From assembly GCF_900107645.1 (NCBI RefSeq), contig NZ_FNQN01000005.1, positions 236,128-300,127 of the forward strand: a DNA stretch of 64,000 bases, in the 5' to 3' direction. Positions 1 to 9,709 of the stretch are shown in pieces. Source of the DNA: Desulfuromusa kysingii (GTDB lineage Bacteria; Desulfobacterota; Desulfuromonadia; Desulfuromonadales; Geopsychrobacteraceae). The notes under the pieces are model-generated. The model was not told the DNA's origin, made no database searches, and saw only the letters and a list, made by a program, of their open reading frames with translations. Numbering within the stretch: position 1 is the first letter of the stretch; each line of letters begins with the position of its first letter. Made by a program: the position numbers and the translations under genes.

Positions 1-23
1 CAATCAACGCATGGAGCGAAGAC

Positions 24-899
24 GTGAGTCATGATGTTATTACCCGATTCGGTCAGTCCGTCATTCAGCATGGTCCGGAGAATGATCGGGTTTATCTGAT
101 GAAACTGGCAGAGGACGATTTACCGGAAGTCATTACTAATATCAAGAGTCTCGCTGCTCGGCACAATTACAGCAAAGCCTTTGTCAAGGTGCCTCAATCA
201 GCACAAAGCCAGTTTGCTGACCACGGCTATCGGGTTGAGGCTGAGGTGCCTGGTCTGTTCAAGGGACGGGAGAATGGTGCTTTTATGGCCTATTATTTTC
301 ATCCAGAACGCCGCCTTGACCCTGCCGCTGACAGAGTGGAAAAGGTCCTCGAAGTTGCTGGTGACAGATCTAAGAAAAGGCACATGATAAGTCTCCCCAC
401 CGGCTGTGACTGTCAATTGGCGACCCCTGATCATTGTCAGCAGATGGCGAAGCTCTACCGGGAGACTTTTGCCAGTTATCCCTTTCCTATTCATGACCCT
501 CAATATCTGACAACGACGATGGCTGATAATGTTGTTTACGCTGGGATCTGGCAGGGAGATCAATTGTTAGCACTGGCCTCAGCTGAGACGGATCTCTCCA
601 ACAGCAATGCGGAGTTGACCGATTTTGCCACCGACGGTCACTGGCGGGGACAGGGGTTGGCAAGCATCCTCCTTCAATATTTGGAAGCTCAGCTGCAAAG
701 TCTGAGGATTAAAACCTGTTACACGATTGCGCGTGCGTTGTCCTACGGCATGAACATCTGTTTTGCTCAGAATGGCTATAAATTTGCCGGGACGCTGGTA
801 AAAAATACGCAGATCAGCGGCAGTCTGGAGAGCATGAATGTCTGGCATAAGAGAGCAGAGGTGACAAACAGCGCCCATTGTTGCCGACCTGAGTCATGA
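24..899 (+). CDS. ablB: Putative beta-lysine N-acetyltransferase
   Basis: The 291-residue product looks like AblB, which acetylates the epsilon-amino group of beta-lysine to give the compatible solute N-epsilon-acetyl-beta-lysine in the cytoplasm. The C-terminal half (about residues 135-270) is a GNAT fold, with the acetyl-CoA loop visible as RGQGLASILL; the N-terminal half is the family-specific extension. The GTG start at 24 has GGAG seven bases upstream. Another frame stays open from the window edge to a TGA at 32-34, so an upstream gene may overlap this start. The next gene is a lysine 2,3-aminomutase, the enzyme that makes the substrate, and this pairing is the main reason for the call. 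Confidence 0.85.
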   Translation: MSHDVITRFGQSVIQHGPENDRVYLMKLAEDDLPEVITNIKSLAARHNYSKAFVKVPQSAQSQFADHGYRVEAEVPGLFKGRENGAFMAYYFHPERRLDPAADRVEKVLEVAGDRSKKRHMISLPTGCDCQLATPDHCQQMAKLYRETFASYPFPIHDPQYLTTTMADNVVYAGIWQGDQLLALASAETDLSNSNAELTDFATDGHWRGQGLASILLQYLEAQLQSLRIKTCYTIARALSYGMNICFAQNGYKFAGTLVKNTQISGSLESMNVWHKRAEVTNSAHCCRPES

Positions 900-1010
900 C
901 GACGACCCAAACCCGAAATTATCGTAGGTGGTAGGTGTTCCTCTGCGGGAACTTTGTCCCCCTACTGCAAGCAAATTTAAATCGTACCATTCACCTCGCG
1001 GAAGAGAGAT

Positions 1011-2081
1011 ATGAACTGGAAAGAACAGCTACAGCAATTTGTTAATACGATCGAACGACTGGAAAGTTACATCCACCTGACGTCAGAAGAGAGAGCTCTG
1101 CTGCAAAACATCGGCGGGACCTGGGGGACAACTCCCCATTTTGCTGCATTGATGGATCCGAATGATGTCGATTGTCCAATCAGGAAGCAGGTGATTCCAT
1201 CGCGACTGGAGCAGCAGAACCGCTATGGGATGAAAGATTATCTGATCTGGAAAGAGAACCGGGCGACCACAGAGGTCCGCCCCGATAGTATCGCTCGCCA
1301 GTATGAGGATCGGGTCGCATTTACGGTGACTCAGACGTGCGGAATTTACTGTCGCCATTGCTTTCGGAAAGAGTTGGTCGTTGACGGTGATCTGGAACTT
1401 CATTTTGATGTTGAAGAGGGGCTGCGCTGGTTAGCTGAGCACAGCGAAGTGCGGGATGTATTGATCACCGGTGGCGATCCGTTTCTTCTGAGTAACGAAC
1501 AGCTTGACTACCTGATCAGAAAACTGCGTGAGTTGCCACATGTGGAAATGATCCGCTTTGGGACCCGGACGCCGGTGGTGTTACCGCAGCGAATTGACGC
1601 CGGTCTGATGAAGGTCCTGAATGGTTATCATCGGGTGCCGATCTGGATCAACACTCAGTGTAACCATCCCAAAGAGATCACTGAAGAAACCGCTCAAGCG
1701 GTCTTCAGATTGCTCAGTTGCGGGGTGAATGTCGGCAACCAGGCGGTCCTGCTCAAAGGGATCAATGATGATGTTGAAACTTTCCGTAAGCTGCATCAGA
1801 AACTCCTCTCGGTGCGGATTAAACCCTATTATGTGTTTTATTGTGAGGCTGCACCTGGGATTGACCATTTCCGGACTCCGGTAGAAAAGGGTGCCGAATT
1901 GATCCGTGACGCATTGCGTGGACACACGACCGGACTCGCGCAGCCAATGTATGTTGTCGCCACCAACATCGGCAAAATTCCATTGATGCCGGACTACTAT
2001 ATCAAGGGCAAGGATCAACATGAATATTGTCTGCAAAATCATAAAGGTGAACAGACGACAATTCCGAATATTCCGGAATGA
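1011..2081 (+). CDS. ablA: Lysine 2,3-aminomutase (radical SAM)
   Basis: This 356-residue radical SAM, PLP-dependent enzyme converts L-lysine to L-beta-lysine. The 4Fe-4S/SAM motif is clear near residue 110 (CGIYCRHC, i.e. CX3CX2C), followed by the glycine-rich TGGDPFLL. The C-terminal part ends with KIPLMPDYY, the substrate-binding strand of the family. It is shorter than clostridial lysine 2,3-aminomutases of about 416 residues and closer in size to EpmB (YjeK), which acts on elongation factor P. The adjacent ablB supports the osmolyte role over EpmB. The ATG start follows GGAAGAGAG. ablB ends 111 bases upstream, so the two genes are probably cotranscribed. Confidence 0.85.
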   Translation: MNWKEQLQQFVNTIERLESYIHLTSEERALLQNIGGTWGTTPHFAALMDPNDVDCPIRKQVIPSRLEQQNRYGMKDYLIWKENRATTEVRPDSIARQYEDRVAFTVTQTCGIYCRHCFRKELVVDGDLELHFDVEEGLRWLAEHSEVRDVLITGGDPFLLSNEQLDYLIRKLRELPHVEMIRFGTRTPVVLPQRIDAGLMKVLNGYHRVPIWINTQCNHPKEITEETAQAVFRLLSCGVNVGNQAVLLKGINDDVETFRKLHQKLLSVRIKPYYVFYCEAAPGIDHFRTPVEKGAELIRDALRGHTTGLAQPMYVVATNIGKIPLMPDYYIKGKDQHEYCLQNHKGEQTTIPNIPE

Positions 2082-2252
2082 ATATTTTAATCTGTAAGGT
2101 CTGGGGTCATTTCTGGGAGGGTTTATCGAGAAAACCAGCATTAAACGTCGGTAAACAGTCAAAGACGCCAACTGGTGTTTGCGGCGAAAAGTAAAAACGA
2201 CTCCAATGACAACAACCAAACGTTCTCTGAGAACAACCTGATAGGAGTCCCT

Positions 2253-2618
2253 GTGACGAGCCCGGTGAGTATCTACGCCATTGCTGAGATGAGTCGGCGT
2301 GCAGAAGCAGGCAACTTAAAAGTCCGCAGTGAACTGTTTCGTATTGGTTGCAACCCTGCGAGCTTGAGTGTCTTGCGTCAGGGTGTTTATCTGCAGATGA
2401 CGTACCGGGAGCAGATTGTTTTAGTCTCACCTCAGGAGGTGTTAGGAGTGTTACGCAAGATTCCCCGGGGAACTGCGTTGCCGGAGGTGTGGGAGCGTAT
2501 TTTTCAGCATGCTCATCAACTTGGCAAACAGCAGCGGCTCACCTATCGAGGGTTGATGGTGGTTTTATTTAGTTTTCTGGCGGTGCTAAGTTTTTTGATC
2601 TCCCTGAAGCTTTTTTGA
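2253..2618 (+). CDS. Small hypothetical protein with C-terminal membrane anchor
   Basis: I do not recognise the family. The open frame extends back to 2175, but the GTG at 2253 is preferred because AGGAG sits five bases before it; that gives 121 residues. The N-terminal two thirds are soluble and charged, and the last 20 or so residues (around MVVLFSFLAVLSFLISL) form one hydrophobic helix ending in a short KLF tail, as in a tail-anchored protein. It lies downstream of ablA on the same strand and converges with kbl 26 bases away. No function can be assigned. Confidence 0.5.
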   Translation: MTSPVSIYAIAEMSRRAEAGNLKVRSELFRIGCNPASLSVLRQGVYLQMTYREQIVLVSPQEVLGVLRKIPRGTALPEVWERIFQHAHQLGKQQRLTYRGLMVVLFSFLAVLSFLISLKLF

Positions 2619-2644
2619 ACTTACGGATGTTCGCTGGTTATCTA

Positions 2645-3835
2645 TCAGATCTTTAACTGTCTCTTTACCCGACCAAAAGCATCGATAGCAAAGTGGATGT
2701 CATCTGCTGTCAGAGCGGCCGATATCTGGGTGCGAATGCGTGCTTGACCTGTTGGTACGACCGGGTAGGAAAAGGCGACAACGTAGACCCCTTCTGCCAA
2801 CATGGCTTCGGCAAATTGACCTGCCAGTACGGCATCCTTCAGCATCACCGGAACGATGGGGTGCTCTCCCGGTAAGAGTGCAAAACCCTGATCCTCAAGC
2901 CCTTGGCGAAACATGGTAGTATTTTCACGTAGCTGATCGCGCAACTGACTTGACTGGCTGATTAGCTCTATAGCTTTCAATGCCCCGGCCACGGCTGGTG
3001 GTGCCACCGTGTTGGAAAAAAGATAGGGGCGGGAACGTTGCCGCAACAGGTCAATAATTTCTTTATGCGCGCTGGTAAACCCCCCACTCGCCCCGCCCAA
3101 TGCTTTGCCAAGGGTTCCTGTTATGATATCGACTCGGTCCATACAACCTCGATACTCAGGCGTGCCCCGCCCCTCTGCGCCGATAAAACCTGTGGCATGA
3201 GAATCATCGACGTGGACCAACGCATCATATCTTTCGGCCAGAGTGCAGATTTCATCAACCTTGGCGATAAAACCATCCATGGAGAAAACACCATCGGTGG
3301 TAATCAGCTTAAAGCGTGCCCCAGCTCTATCAGCATCTTGCAACTGTTTTTCCAGGTCGGCCATATCGCTGTTACGGTAGCGATAACGTTTGGCCCGACA
3401 TAAGCGCACTCCGTCGATAATGCTGGCATGATTGAGTTCGTCAGAAATGACAGCATCTTTTTCATCGAGCAGGGTTTCAAACAGACCACCGTTGGCATCA
3501 AAACAGGATGGATAGAGGATCGTATCTTCACTGTCCAGAAATTCACTGAGTTTTGACTCAAGTTGTTTATGCAAGGTCTGGGTCCCACAGATAAAACGGA
3601 CCGACGCCATACCGAACCCCCATCTCTCCAGAGCTTGTTTGGCGGCGGCATTCACTTCTGGGTGTTGGGCCAGACCAAGATAGTTATTGGCGCACAGATT
3701 TAAAACCTCGCGATCCCCACTGACGCTGACATGGGTATTTTGTGGCGTAGTGATGAGTCGTTCATGTTTATACAGCCCGGCAGATTGAATGGATTTTAGT
3801 TCGGTACTTAAATATTCTTGAAATTTAGCGTACAC
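2645..3835 (-). CDS. kbl: 2-amino-3-ketobutyrate CoA ligase (glycine C-acetyltransferase)
   Basis: This 396-residue PLP enzyme of the alpha-oxoamine synthase family cleaves 2-amino-3-ketobutyrate with CoA into glycine and acetyl-CoA. The PLP lysine motif [13 protein letters not shown] (about residue 240) and the preceding DDSHATGF are intact, and the length matches E. coli Kbl. It is the last gene of a minus-strand group after tdh, the enzyme that supplies its unstable substrate. The 132-base gap between tdh and kbl is longer than usual for this pair but shows no clear terminator. The start follows AGGAGAGAAG. Confidence 0.95.
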   Translation of the reverse strand: MYAKFQEYLSTELKSIQSAGLYKHERLITTPQNTHVSVSGDREVLNLCANNYLGLAQHPEVNAAAKQALERWGFGMASVRFICGTQTLHKQLESKLSEFLDSEDTILYPSCFDANGGLFETLLDEKDAVISDELNHASIIDGVRLCRAKRYRYRNSDMADLEKQLQDADRAGARFKLITTDGVFSMDGFIAKVDEICTLAERYDALVHVDDSHATGFIGAEGRGTPEYRGCMDRVDIITGTLGKALGGASGGFTSAHKEIIDLLRQRSRPYLFSNTVAPPAVAGALKAIELISQSSQLRDQLRENTTMFRQGLEDQGFALLPGEHPIVPVMLKDAVLAGQFAEAMLAEGVYVVAFSYPVVPTGQARIRTQISAALTADDIHFAIDAFGRVKRQLKI

Positions 3836-3967
3836 GGCTCTTCTCTCCTAAATCAGAGGCAAGACTAAAAATTTGCACCTTTATGTGAAAACAACATCAT
3901 GCCCCGCTGCTGAGGCAGGGTTTTCTTGGGCAAAGAGTGCCAAGTAGAGGTTGTGGTGTGGTTATCA

Positions 3968-4993
3968 TCAATCCCAGTTGAGGATAACTTTACTGGCTTC
4001 TCCGGCATTCATAGCGGCAAAACCCTGTTCAAACTCGGTATAGTGAAAACGATGGGTGATGATCGGAGAAATATCCAGACCCGACTCAATCATCACCGAC
4101 ATCTTGTACCAGGTTTCGTACATCTCTCGACCATAGATCCCTTTGAGGGTGAGCATGTTAAAGATAACGATATTCCAATCAATCGCGATATCGCTTCCGG
4201 GAATACCTAACAGGGCAACTTTTCCCCCATGGCACATGTTTTCTAGCAGAGCATTAAACGCAGACGGGTTGCCAGACATTTCCAGACCGACGTCGAAACC
4301 CTCTGCCATCCCCAGTTTTTTCTGCGTTGCCGCGATACTCTCCTTGCTGACGTCAACCGTACAGGTCGCACCCAGGACTTTAGCCAGTTTCAGCCGTCGA
4401 GGGTTGATATCGGTGATGACGACATGTCGTGCCCCGGCATGACGACAGACCGCTGCTGCCATGGCACCAATGGGGCCGGCACCAGTGATCAGAACATCTT
4501 CACCAAGCAGGTCAAATTGTAGGGCTGTATGGACGGCATTACCGAACGGGTCAAACAGGGCAGCGACATCGAGATCGATCCCAGATTGGTGCTCCCAGAC
4601 GTTGGACATCGGCAGAGCCAGATATTCGGCAAAGGCTCCGGGACGGTTGACACCGATGCCGCTGGTGTGGGCGCAAAGGTGCCGACGTCCCGCCATGCAA
4701 TTACGACAACGGCCACAGACGACATGCCCCTCACCAGAGACAATCTGGCCAGGGTTGAAGTCGATGACATTGGTCCCGACGGCAACAATCTCACCGACAA
4801 ACTCATGTCCGATGATCATGGGCACCGGAATGGTTTTTTGTGACCAGGAGTCCCAGTTATAGATGTGCATATCGGTTCCACAAATAGCGGTCCGCTTGAC
4901 CTTAATGAGCACATCGTTAATGCCAATTTCTGGCTTTGGTACCTCTTCTAGCCATAGACCGGGTGCTGCCTCTCGTTTGACCAATGCTTTCAT
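3968..4993 (-). CDS. tdh: L-threonine 3-dehydrogenase
   Basis: This 341-residue zinc-dependent medium-chain dehydrogenase oxidises L-threonine to 2-amino-3-ketobutyrate with NAD+. The catalytic zinc ligand region ([20 protein letters not shown]), the structural zinc cysteines ([15 protein letters not shown]) and the Rossmann motif GAGPIGAMA are all visible, and the length is that of E. coli Tdh. Together with kbl it forms the threonine-to-glycine plus acetyl-CoA route. It starts 17 bases after the thiamine-binding-like gene, so the three genes are likely one operon read on the minus strand. Confidence 0.95.
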   Translation of the reverse strand: MKALVKREAAPGLWLEEVPKPEIGINDVLIKVKRTAICGTDMHIYNWDSWSQKTIPVPMIIGHEFVGEIVAVGTNVIDFNPGQIVSGEGHVVCGRCRNCMAGRRHLCAHTSGIGVNRPGAFAEYLALPMSNVWEHQSGIDLDVAALFDPFGNAVHTALQFDLLGEDVLITGAGPIGAMAAAVCRHAGARHVVITDINPRRLKLAKVLGATCTVDVSKESIAATQKKLGMAEGFDVGLEMSGNPSAFNALLENMCHGGKVALLGIPGSDIAIDWNIVIFNMLTLKGIYGREMYETWYKMSVMIESGLDISPIITHRFHYTEFEQGFAAMNAGEASKVILNWD

Positions 4994-5010
4994 TGTGCGA
5001 TCCTTAACAG

Positions 5011-5313
5011 TTATTTTGTCAACTTATCTTCAACACTCTGTATTTTATCCGCCATGGTCTGCTCCCGGTCGGTGCGGGTTCCCATTCTGATTGTGGTGCT
5101 GATGCGTGGGGCACCAGCGGCATGAACCTGTTCATGGCATTGACGGATCGCCGCAAAAACCTGATCATATTCGCCTTCTATATTTGTTCCATAAGCATGT
5201 AGGCGGGTCTTTAATCCGGCCTCGGTCAGAATCTTCTCGCACAGAGCGACGTATTTCGAAACAGAGACCCCGACACCCATAGGTACGACACATAGATCAA
5301 CTATAACTTTCAT
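5011..5313 (-). CDS. MTH1187/YkoF-type thiamine-binding family protein
   Basis: This 100-residue protein fits the Thiamine_BP (MTH1187) family: it opens [13 protein letters not shown], contains [12 protein letters not shown] and a central [14 protein letters not shown]. Members are small ferredoxin-like folds that bind thiamine or hydroxymethylpyrimidine in the cytoplasm. The frame is open further upstream, but ATG 5313 has AAAGGAG placed correctly. It is first in the group before tdh and kbl. A link between threonine breakdown and thiamine is not obvious, and the real ligand may differ. Confidence 0.7.
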   Translation of the reverse strand: MKVIVDLCVVPMGVGVSVSKYVALCEKILTEAGLKTRLHAYGTNIEGEYDQVFAAIRQCHEQVHAAGAPRISTTIRMGTRTDREQTMADKIQSVEDKLTK

Positions 5314-5524
5314 GGACTTCTCCTTTGTTGAATGATGGATTTCCCCCCAAGTATATCCTGCTAAAAGAGAATACGCCAAGCAGACCTTTGTTGAAAGTTT
5401 CCGCTGGGAGAATAACCAAATAATGATAACTTATTGTTGAGAGAATCTGTTATAATCAAAGGTCATATATTTTGTATTTGCTGATCAAGTAAGTCAAACC
5501 AACACTCGATAACAGAAAGAGGTA

Positions 5525-6568
5525 ATGATGCAAGATTGGGGACAAGGTCCTTCTGGGGATGACCTAGAAAAAAAGATCATTGAATTCACAAATCAATTGA
5601 AGAACAAACTTAAGTTTAACCCACAAAAAGGGTTTTTGCCCTTATTAATTATCGTTGCTGTGATCGCCGTGGTTATTGGTGGTTCAAGCAGTATGTATAA
5701 AGTGGATACTGAAGAGACAGGGGTGGTTTTACGCTTTGGTAATTTCAAGAAATTTTCTAATCCGGGGCTACATTTTAAAATTCCATTCGGGATTGAACAG
5801 GTCTATCTGGTTCCCACGGGTCGTGTCCTCAAGGAAGAGTTTGGCTATCGGACTGTTTCGCAGGGGATAAAAACTGCTTATACCAAGCGTGGTCTAGAAG
5901 AAGAATCTCTCACTTTGACGGGTGATTTGAATGTCAGTGATGTGGAGTGGATTGTTCAATTTCAGGTATCTGATCCATTTAAATATATTTTTAAAATCAA
6001 AGATCCAATTGGGACCATTCGCGACATCGCTGAAGCAATGGTCCGTAAAGTGATCGGTAATGCGGATGTGACCCAGGTGTTGACGACGGATCGGGCGTAC
6101 CTTGCCGATCAGATACAACAATCACTGCAGGCGACTTTGACGCAGTACGATATCGGCGTACGAATCGTGACGGTGAAATTTCAAGATGTTAATCCACCAG
6201 AACCTGTCAAAGATGCATTTAATGAAGTTAACGAAGCAGAACAACAAAAAGAGAGTCTGATCTTTCAGGCTCGTGAACAGTACAATCGTGAAGTTCCAAG
6301 AGCCCGTGGTGAAGCGAAGAGGGCTCTTCAGGAAGCGCAAGGTTATGCGGTTGAAAGGATCAACAAGGCCAGGGGAGAAACGAATCGTTTTGTGGCCTTG
6401 TTAACAGAATACCAAAAGGCTCCGCAGGTCACCCGTAAACGTATCCATGTTGAAACCATGGAAGAGGTTTTGCCCAACCTGGATGAAATATACATTATGG
6501 ATGAGAAAAACGGTGGGTTACTGCCATTGCTCCCGTTACGTAAAGCGATGGAAGGAGCAAGTAAATGA
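5525..6568 (+). CDS. hflK: Membrane protease modulator HflK
   Basis: This 347-residue SPFH/band 7 protein forms with HflC a periplasm-facing membrane complex that restrains the FtsH protease. A glycine- and charge-rich N-terminal tail (MMQDWGQGPSGDD) precedes one transmembrane helix (about residues 38-56), the SPFH domain (from TEETGVVLRFGNF), and a long alanine/glutamate-rich coiled coil (about 240-310). There are two successive ATG codons at 5525 and 5528 behind AAAGAGG, and either could start. hflC overlaps by four bases (ATGA), so the two are translationally coupled. Confidence 0.93.
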   Translation: MMQDWGQGPSGDDLEKKIIEFTNQLKNKLKFNPQKGFLPLLIIVAVIAVVIGGSSSMYKVDTEETGVVLRFGNFKKFSNPGLHFKIPFGIEQVYLVPTGRVLKEEFGYRTVSQGIKTAYTKRGLEEESLTLTGDLNVSDVEWIVQFQVSDPFKYIFKIKDPIGTIRDIAEAMVRKVIGNADVTQVLTTDRAYLADQIQQSLQATLTQYDIGVRIVTVKFQDVNPPEPVKDAFNEVNEAEQQKESLIFQAREQYNREVPRARGEAKRALQEAQGYAVERINKARGETNRFVALLTEYQKAPQVTRKRIHVETMEEVLPNLDEIYIMDEKNGGLLPLLPLRKAMEGASK

Positions 6569-7488
6569 AAAATGGAATAGTGATAATTGTTGTTATTGTT
6601 GCTCTGTTGATTGCAAAAGGTGGTTTCTATATTGTGAACGAAGCCGAACAAGCCATCGTGACCCAGTTTGGTAAACCGGTTGGTGAAGTTTCGTATCCGG
6701 GGCTGCATTTTAAACTACCATTTATTCAAGATGTTACCCGGTTTGAAAAGAGAATTCTTAAGTGGGACGGCGATCCGAATCAGATTCCGACCAAAGATAA
6801 AAAATTCATCTGGGTTGATACCACAGCCCGTTGGCGGATTACCGATCCTCTGCTGTTTCTCAAGACTGTTGCGACTGAGCGGGGGGCACTAAGCCGGCTG
6901 GATGATATTATTGATTCCGTCGTCCGTGATGCTGTGTCTGGCCACCTTTTGGTTGAACTGGTGCGTGGTGGAGATTATAAGGCGACTGGAAATGAGCGTT
7001 TTGAGGTTGACGGTGTGCAGATTCTCCCCGAAGACATGATCGGCCGCGAAGAAATTCTCAGTGGCATCCTCCTTGAGGCGAGTTCCAGTACTCCAGAATA
7101 TGGTATCGAATTGATTGATGTTCAGTTCAAGCGGCTTAATTATGTTGAGCAGGTTCGTGTCCGCGTTTATGAGCGGATGATCAATGAGCGGAAGAAAGTT
7201 GCTGCTCAGTATCGTTCTGAAGGGGAAGGGGAAAAGCTTGAAATCCTCGGATCGATGCAACGTGAACTGAAAGAGATCAGCTCTGAAGCCTACCGTAAAG
7301 CATTAGAGTATCGAGGCGCTGCGGATGCCGAAGCTGCTGCCATCTATGCAGAAGCATACAATCAGGATAAAGAGTTCTATACTTTTTTGCGTACGATGGA
7401 GTCTTATAAAAAAACTATCACCAATAAAGGCAAATTGGTGATTTCCACCGACTCTGATTATTATCGGTATTTGAAGTCATCTAAATAA
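6565..7488 (+). CDS. hflC: Membrane protease modulator HflC
   Basis: This 307-residue partner of HflK has an N-terminal transmembrane helix (IVIIVVIVALLIAKGGFYIV), the SPFH domain starting NEAEQAIVTQFGKPVG, and a C-terminal coiled coil with repeated alanine/glutamate residues (DAEAAAIYAEAYNQD). The ATG overlaps the hflK stop, giving stable pairing for the FtsH-HflKC complex. A strong factor-independent terminator starts 16 bases after the stop codon, closing the operon. Confidence 0.93.
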   Translation: MKNGIVIIVVIVALLIAKGGFYIVNEAEQAIVTQFGKPVGEVSYPGLHFKLPFIQDVTRFEKRILKWDGDPNQIPTKDKKFIWVDTTARWRITDPLLFLKTVATERGALSRLDDIIDSVVRDAVSGHLLVELVRGGDYKATGNERFEVDGVQILPEDMIGREEILSGILLEASSSTPEYGIELIDVQFKRLNYVEQVRVRVYERMINERKKVAAQYRSEGEGEKLEILGSMQRELKEISSEAYRKALEYRGAADAEAAAIYAEAYNQDKEFYTFLRTMESYKKTITNKGKLVISTDSDYYRYLKSSK

Positions 7489-7504
7489 GGTTGATATTCA
7501 GCGT

Positions 7505-7544
7505 AAAAAAAGGTTCTCTGTCTGTGAGCAGGGAACCTTTTTTT
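7505..7544 (+). terminator. Rho-independent terminator after hflC
   Basis: AAAGGTTC pairs with GGGAACCTTT across a short loop and is followed by a seven-T run. The A-rich left flank means it could also work on the opposite strand for tctA, whose stop codon is about 30 bases away. Confidence 0.85.
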
Positions 7545-7575
7545 ATGTGTTTGAGTTCTTATTGATTGTTTCGCA

Positions 7576-9126
7576 TCAAACTTCAACAACCACTTCATTG
7601 CCAGGCTTTCCGCCACCCTTTCTTCTCGCTATAAAAGATCGTATCATTGGAAAGACCAGAATCAGCAAAGTTGCCAGATTAATCCCCAGTGTCAGTGGGC
7701 GCTCCCACATGAAGCTGAAAGAGTCATTGTAGATCAGCAACGCCCGCCGCAGATTGTCCTCCATGAGTCCACCGAGGATAAATCCAAGCAGCAGAGGGGC
7801 CATAGGGAAGTTCATCAAACGCAGCGCCATGGCAGCGATACAAAAGATCACCATCATGAGAATATCGAAATCATTGAAAGTGACCAGATAGACCCCCATT
7901 AAGGAGAAAAACAGGATCATTGGCACCATGAAATTCCGTGGTACCGCCAGCAGCCTGGCAAAGTAAGGGATCAATGGTAGATTGAGGATCAGGAGAAAGA
8001 CGTTGCCCAGATACATTGACATGATCAATCCCCAGAAAACTTGTGGATTAGCTGTCAACATCCGTGGCCCCGGTTCGATGCCATAAGCAATCAAGGCGCC
8101 AAGCATGACTGCTGTGGTTCCTGACCCCGGGATACCGAGGCAGAGTAGCGGCACAAACGATCCCGAACTGGCTGCATTGTTGCCAGCTTCCGGAGCGGCG
8201 AGACCACGCAGACTGCCCTTACCAAATTTCTTCTGTTCCTCTGGTGAAGCCAGATTCCGTTCCATGCCATAAGCCATAAATGAACCGAGGGTTGCTCCGG
8301 CTCCGGGGAGAACGCCGATGATAAAGCCGAGAAGTGATGAGCGACCAATGGTCGGAGCGATCTGTTTGAATTCTGATTTGGTCACTTTGAGATTTTTGAA
8401 ACCGATTGTCCGAGGTTTCAAACTGTCCGAAGATTCATCCCGTTTCAGCACGATTGAGAGGGCCTCTGTCAGGGCAAAAGTTGCCATTGCCAAGAGGAGA
8501 AACTCAATGCCATCAAGCAGTTCCAGCGAGCCAAAGGTGAAGCGCTGGACCCCGGAAGTTTGGTCTGTACCAACGGTTGCCAGCATCAGTCCAAGAACGA
8601 CCATCAGTAGCGCCTTAAGAACGCCACCCCGGCCAGCGAATGCTGAGACTGCTGTTAAGCCTAGGATCATCAACGCGAAGTAGTCCGCTGACTGGAAACT
8701 GGTCGCGACGCTGGCGAGTATCGGAGCAAAGATCATCAACATGATGACTGAAATGGTGCCGCCGGAAAACGAGGCGTAAGCCGCGACAGCCAAAGCCTTG
8801 CCCGGATGACCTTGTCTTGCCAGCGGATAGCCATCCAGAGCGGTGGCGACCGTCGCTGCCTCCCCTGGAGCGTTGATAAGAATTGAAGAGGTTGACCCAC
8901 CGAAGATTGCCCCGTAATAAACGCCAGCCAACAGAACCATCCCGCTGGATGGATCGAGGCCGTAAGTGACTGGGATCATCAGTGCAACTGCGGTGATTGG
9001 ACCCAATCCCGGCAGCATGCCAATCAAACTCCCCATAAAACAACCGAATAGTACCATGGCAATATTCATCGGAATCATGGTGGTACTGATTCCTGTTAAC
9101 ATGCCACTTAGCATTCCATCCCACAT
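7576..9126 (-). CDS. tctA: Tripartite tricarboxylate transporter, large membrane subunit
   Basis: This 516-residue, roughly 12-helix protein is the TctA permease of a tripartite tricarboxylate transporter in the inner membrane. Family motifs are clear: GMLPGLGPITAVAL near the N-terminus, GVYYGAIFGGSTSSILIN, and the duplicated GVLPGAGATLGSF with PEAGNNAASSGSFVPLLCLGIPG. It is the last gene of the set tctC-tctB-tctA on the minus strand and overlaps the tctB stop by one base (TAATG). The substrate is a carboxylate delivered by TctC; the neighbouring CoA transferase and citryl-CoA-lyase-like gene suggest citrate or a relative. Confidence 0.93.
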   Translation of the reverse strand: MWDGMLSGMLTGISTTMIPMNIAMVLFGCFMGSLIGMLPGLGPITAVALMIPVTYGLDPSSGMVLLAGVYYGAIFGGSTSSILINAPGEAATVATALDGYPLARQGHPGKALAVAAYASFSGGTISVIMLMIFAPILASVATSFQSADYFALMILGLTAVSAFAGRGGVLKALLMVVLGLMLATVGTDQTSGVQRFTFGSLELLDGIEFLLLAMATFALTEALSIVLKRDESSDSLKPRTIGFKNLKVTKSEFKQIAPTIGRSSLLGFIIGVLPGAGATLGSFMAYGMERNLASPEEQKKFGKGSLRGLAAPEAGNNAASSGSFVPLLCLGIPGSGTTAVMLGALIAYGIEPGPRMLTANPQVFWGLIMSMYLGNVFLLILNLPLIPYFARLLAVPRNFMVPMILFFSLMGVYLVTFNDFDILMMVIFCIAAMALRLMNFPMAPLLLGFILGGLMEDNLRRALLIYNDSFSFMWERPLTLGINLATLLILVFPMIRSFIARRKGGGKPGNEVVVEV

Positions 9127-9632
9127 TATAAAATCCCTAGCATATAGAAGAGTTCACCCGGAGCAATATAGACACCGAGCAGGGACGACATGACGAACCA
9201 TAGAAAGATGACTAGAGGAATGGCGGCGAGTGCCATCCGTTTCAGTCGGCGTTCACCAAGAACATAAAAACCGAACATTAAGAAAATAATCGAAGAGATG
9301 ATAAAGCCGAGCCATTTTATGACCAGCCCGTAAAAAATCATTCCTACAACTAGTAAAATCGCTGTTTTCCAATCCATGCCGTGGGTCACTTGTTTTAGAT
9401 GTTTCTTACCCTCTGGGTCAACAGTCGGGAGTATTAGCATTAGCAACGAAAGAATCAGCCCTAGAACCGCCAACGCATAAGGCATGGTTCGAGAGGTAAA
9501 AAATTCGTTTTGGGCGATGAAACTCAAAGGAATTTTGAGAGCCATCAAGCCGTAAGCCATCGAAAAGAGCAGCATAACTAGCGCTCCGACCTTTTCTCGT
9601 GCCATAGGAAAACCTTTCCTGATATGGTTCAA
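9126..9632 (-). CDS. tctB: Tripartite tricarboxylate transporter, small membrane subunit
   Basis: This 168-residue protein has four hydrophobic segments, the usual size and topology of TctB. It is poorly conserved in sequence, so the call rests on topology and on its place between tctC and tctA. A GC-rich hairpin lies in the 77-base gap between tctC and tctB. Confidence 0.88.
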   Translation of the reverse strand: MNHIRKGFPMAREKVGALVMLLFSMAYGLMALKIPLSFIAQNEFFTSRTMPYALAVLGLILSLLMLILPTVDPEGKKHLKQVTHGMDWKTAILLVVGMIFYGLVIKWLGFIISSIIFLMFGFYVLGERRLKRMALAAIPLVIFLWFVMSSLLGVYIAPGELFYMLGIL

Positions 9633-9642
9633 TAGTTAAGTG

Positions 9643-9675
9643 CTGTCCCCCCGTCCAAAAAGAACGAGGGGGCAG
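9643..9675 (-). other. Intercistronic hairpin between tctC and tctB
   Basis: CTGTCCCCCCGT and ACGAGGGGGCAG are close inverted repeats with a nine-base loop, in the transcript gap after tctC. No T run follows on the minus strand. A hairpin here could stabilise the tctC part of the message, which would fit the need for more binding protein than permease; that role is inferred. Confidence 0.55.
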
Positions 9676-9709
9676 TCCGTTCTTGCTGTTTATTGATGGA
9701 ACCCTTGAA

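Noticed and set aside
3902..3920. CCCCGC...GCAGGG hairpin in the tdh-kbl gap as a terminator
   Set aside because: The stem is imperfect and no T run follows in the direction of transcription.
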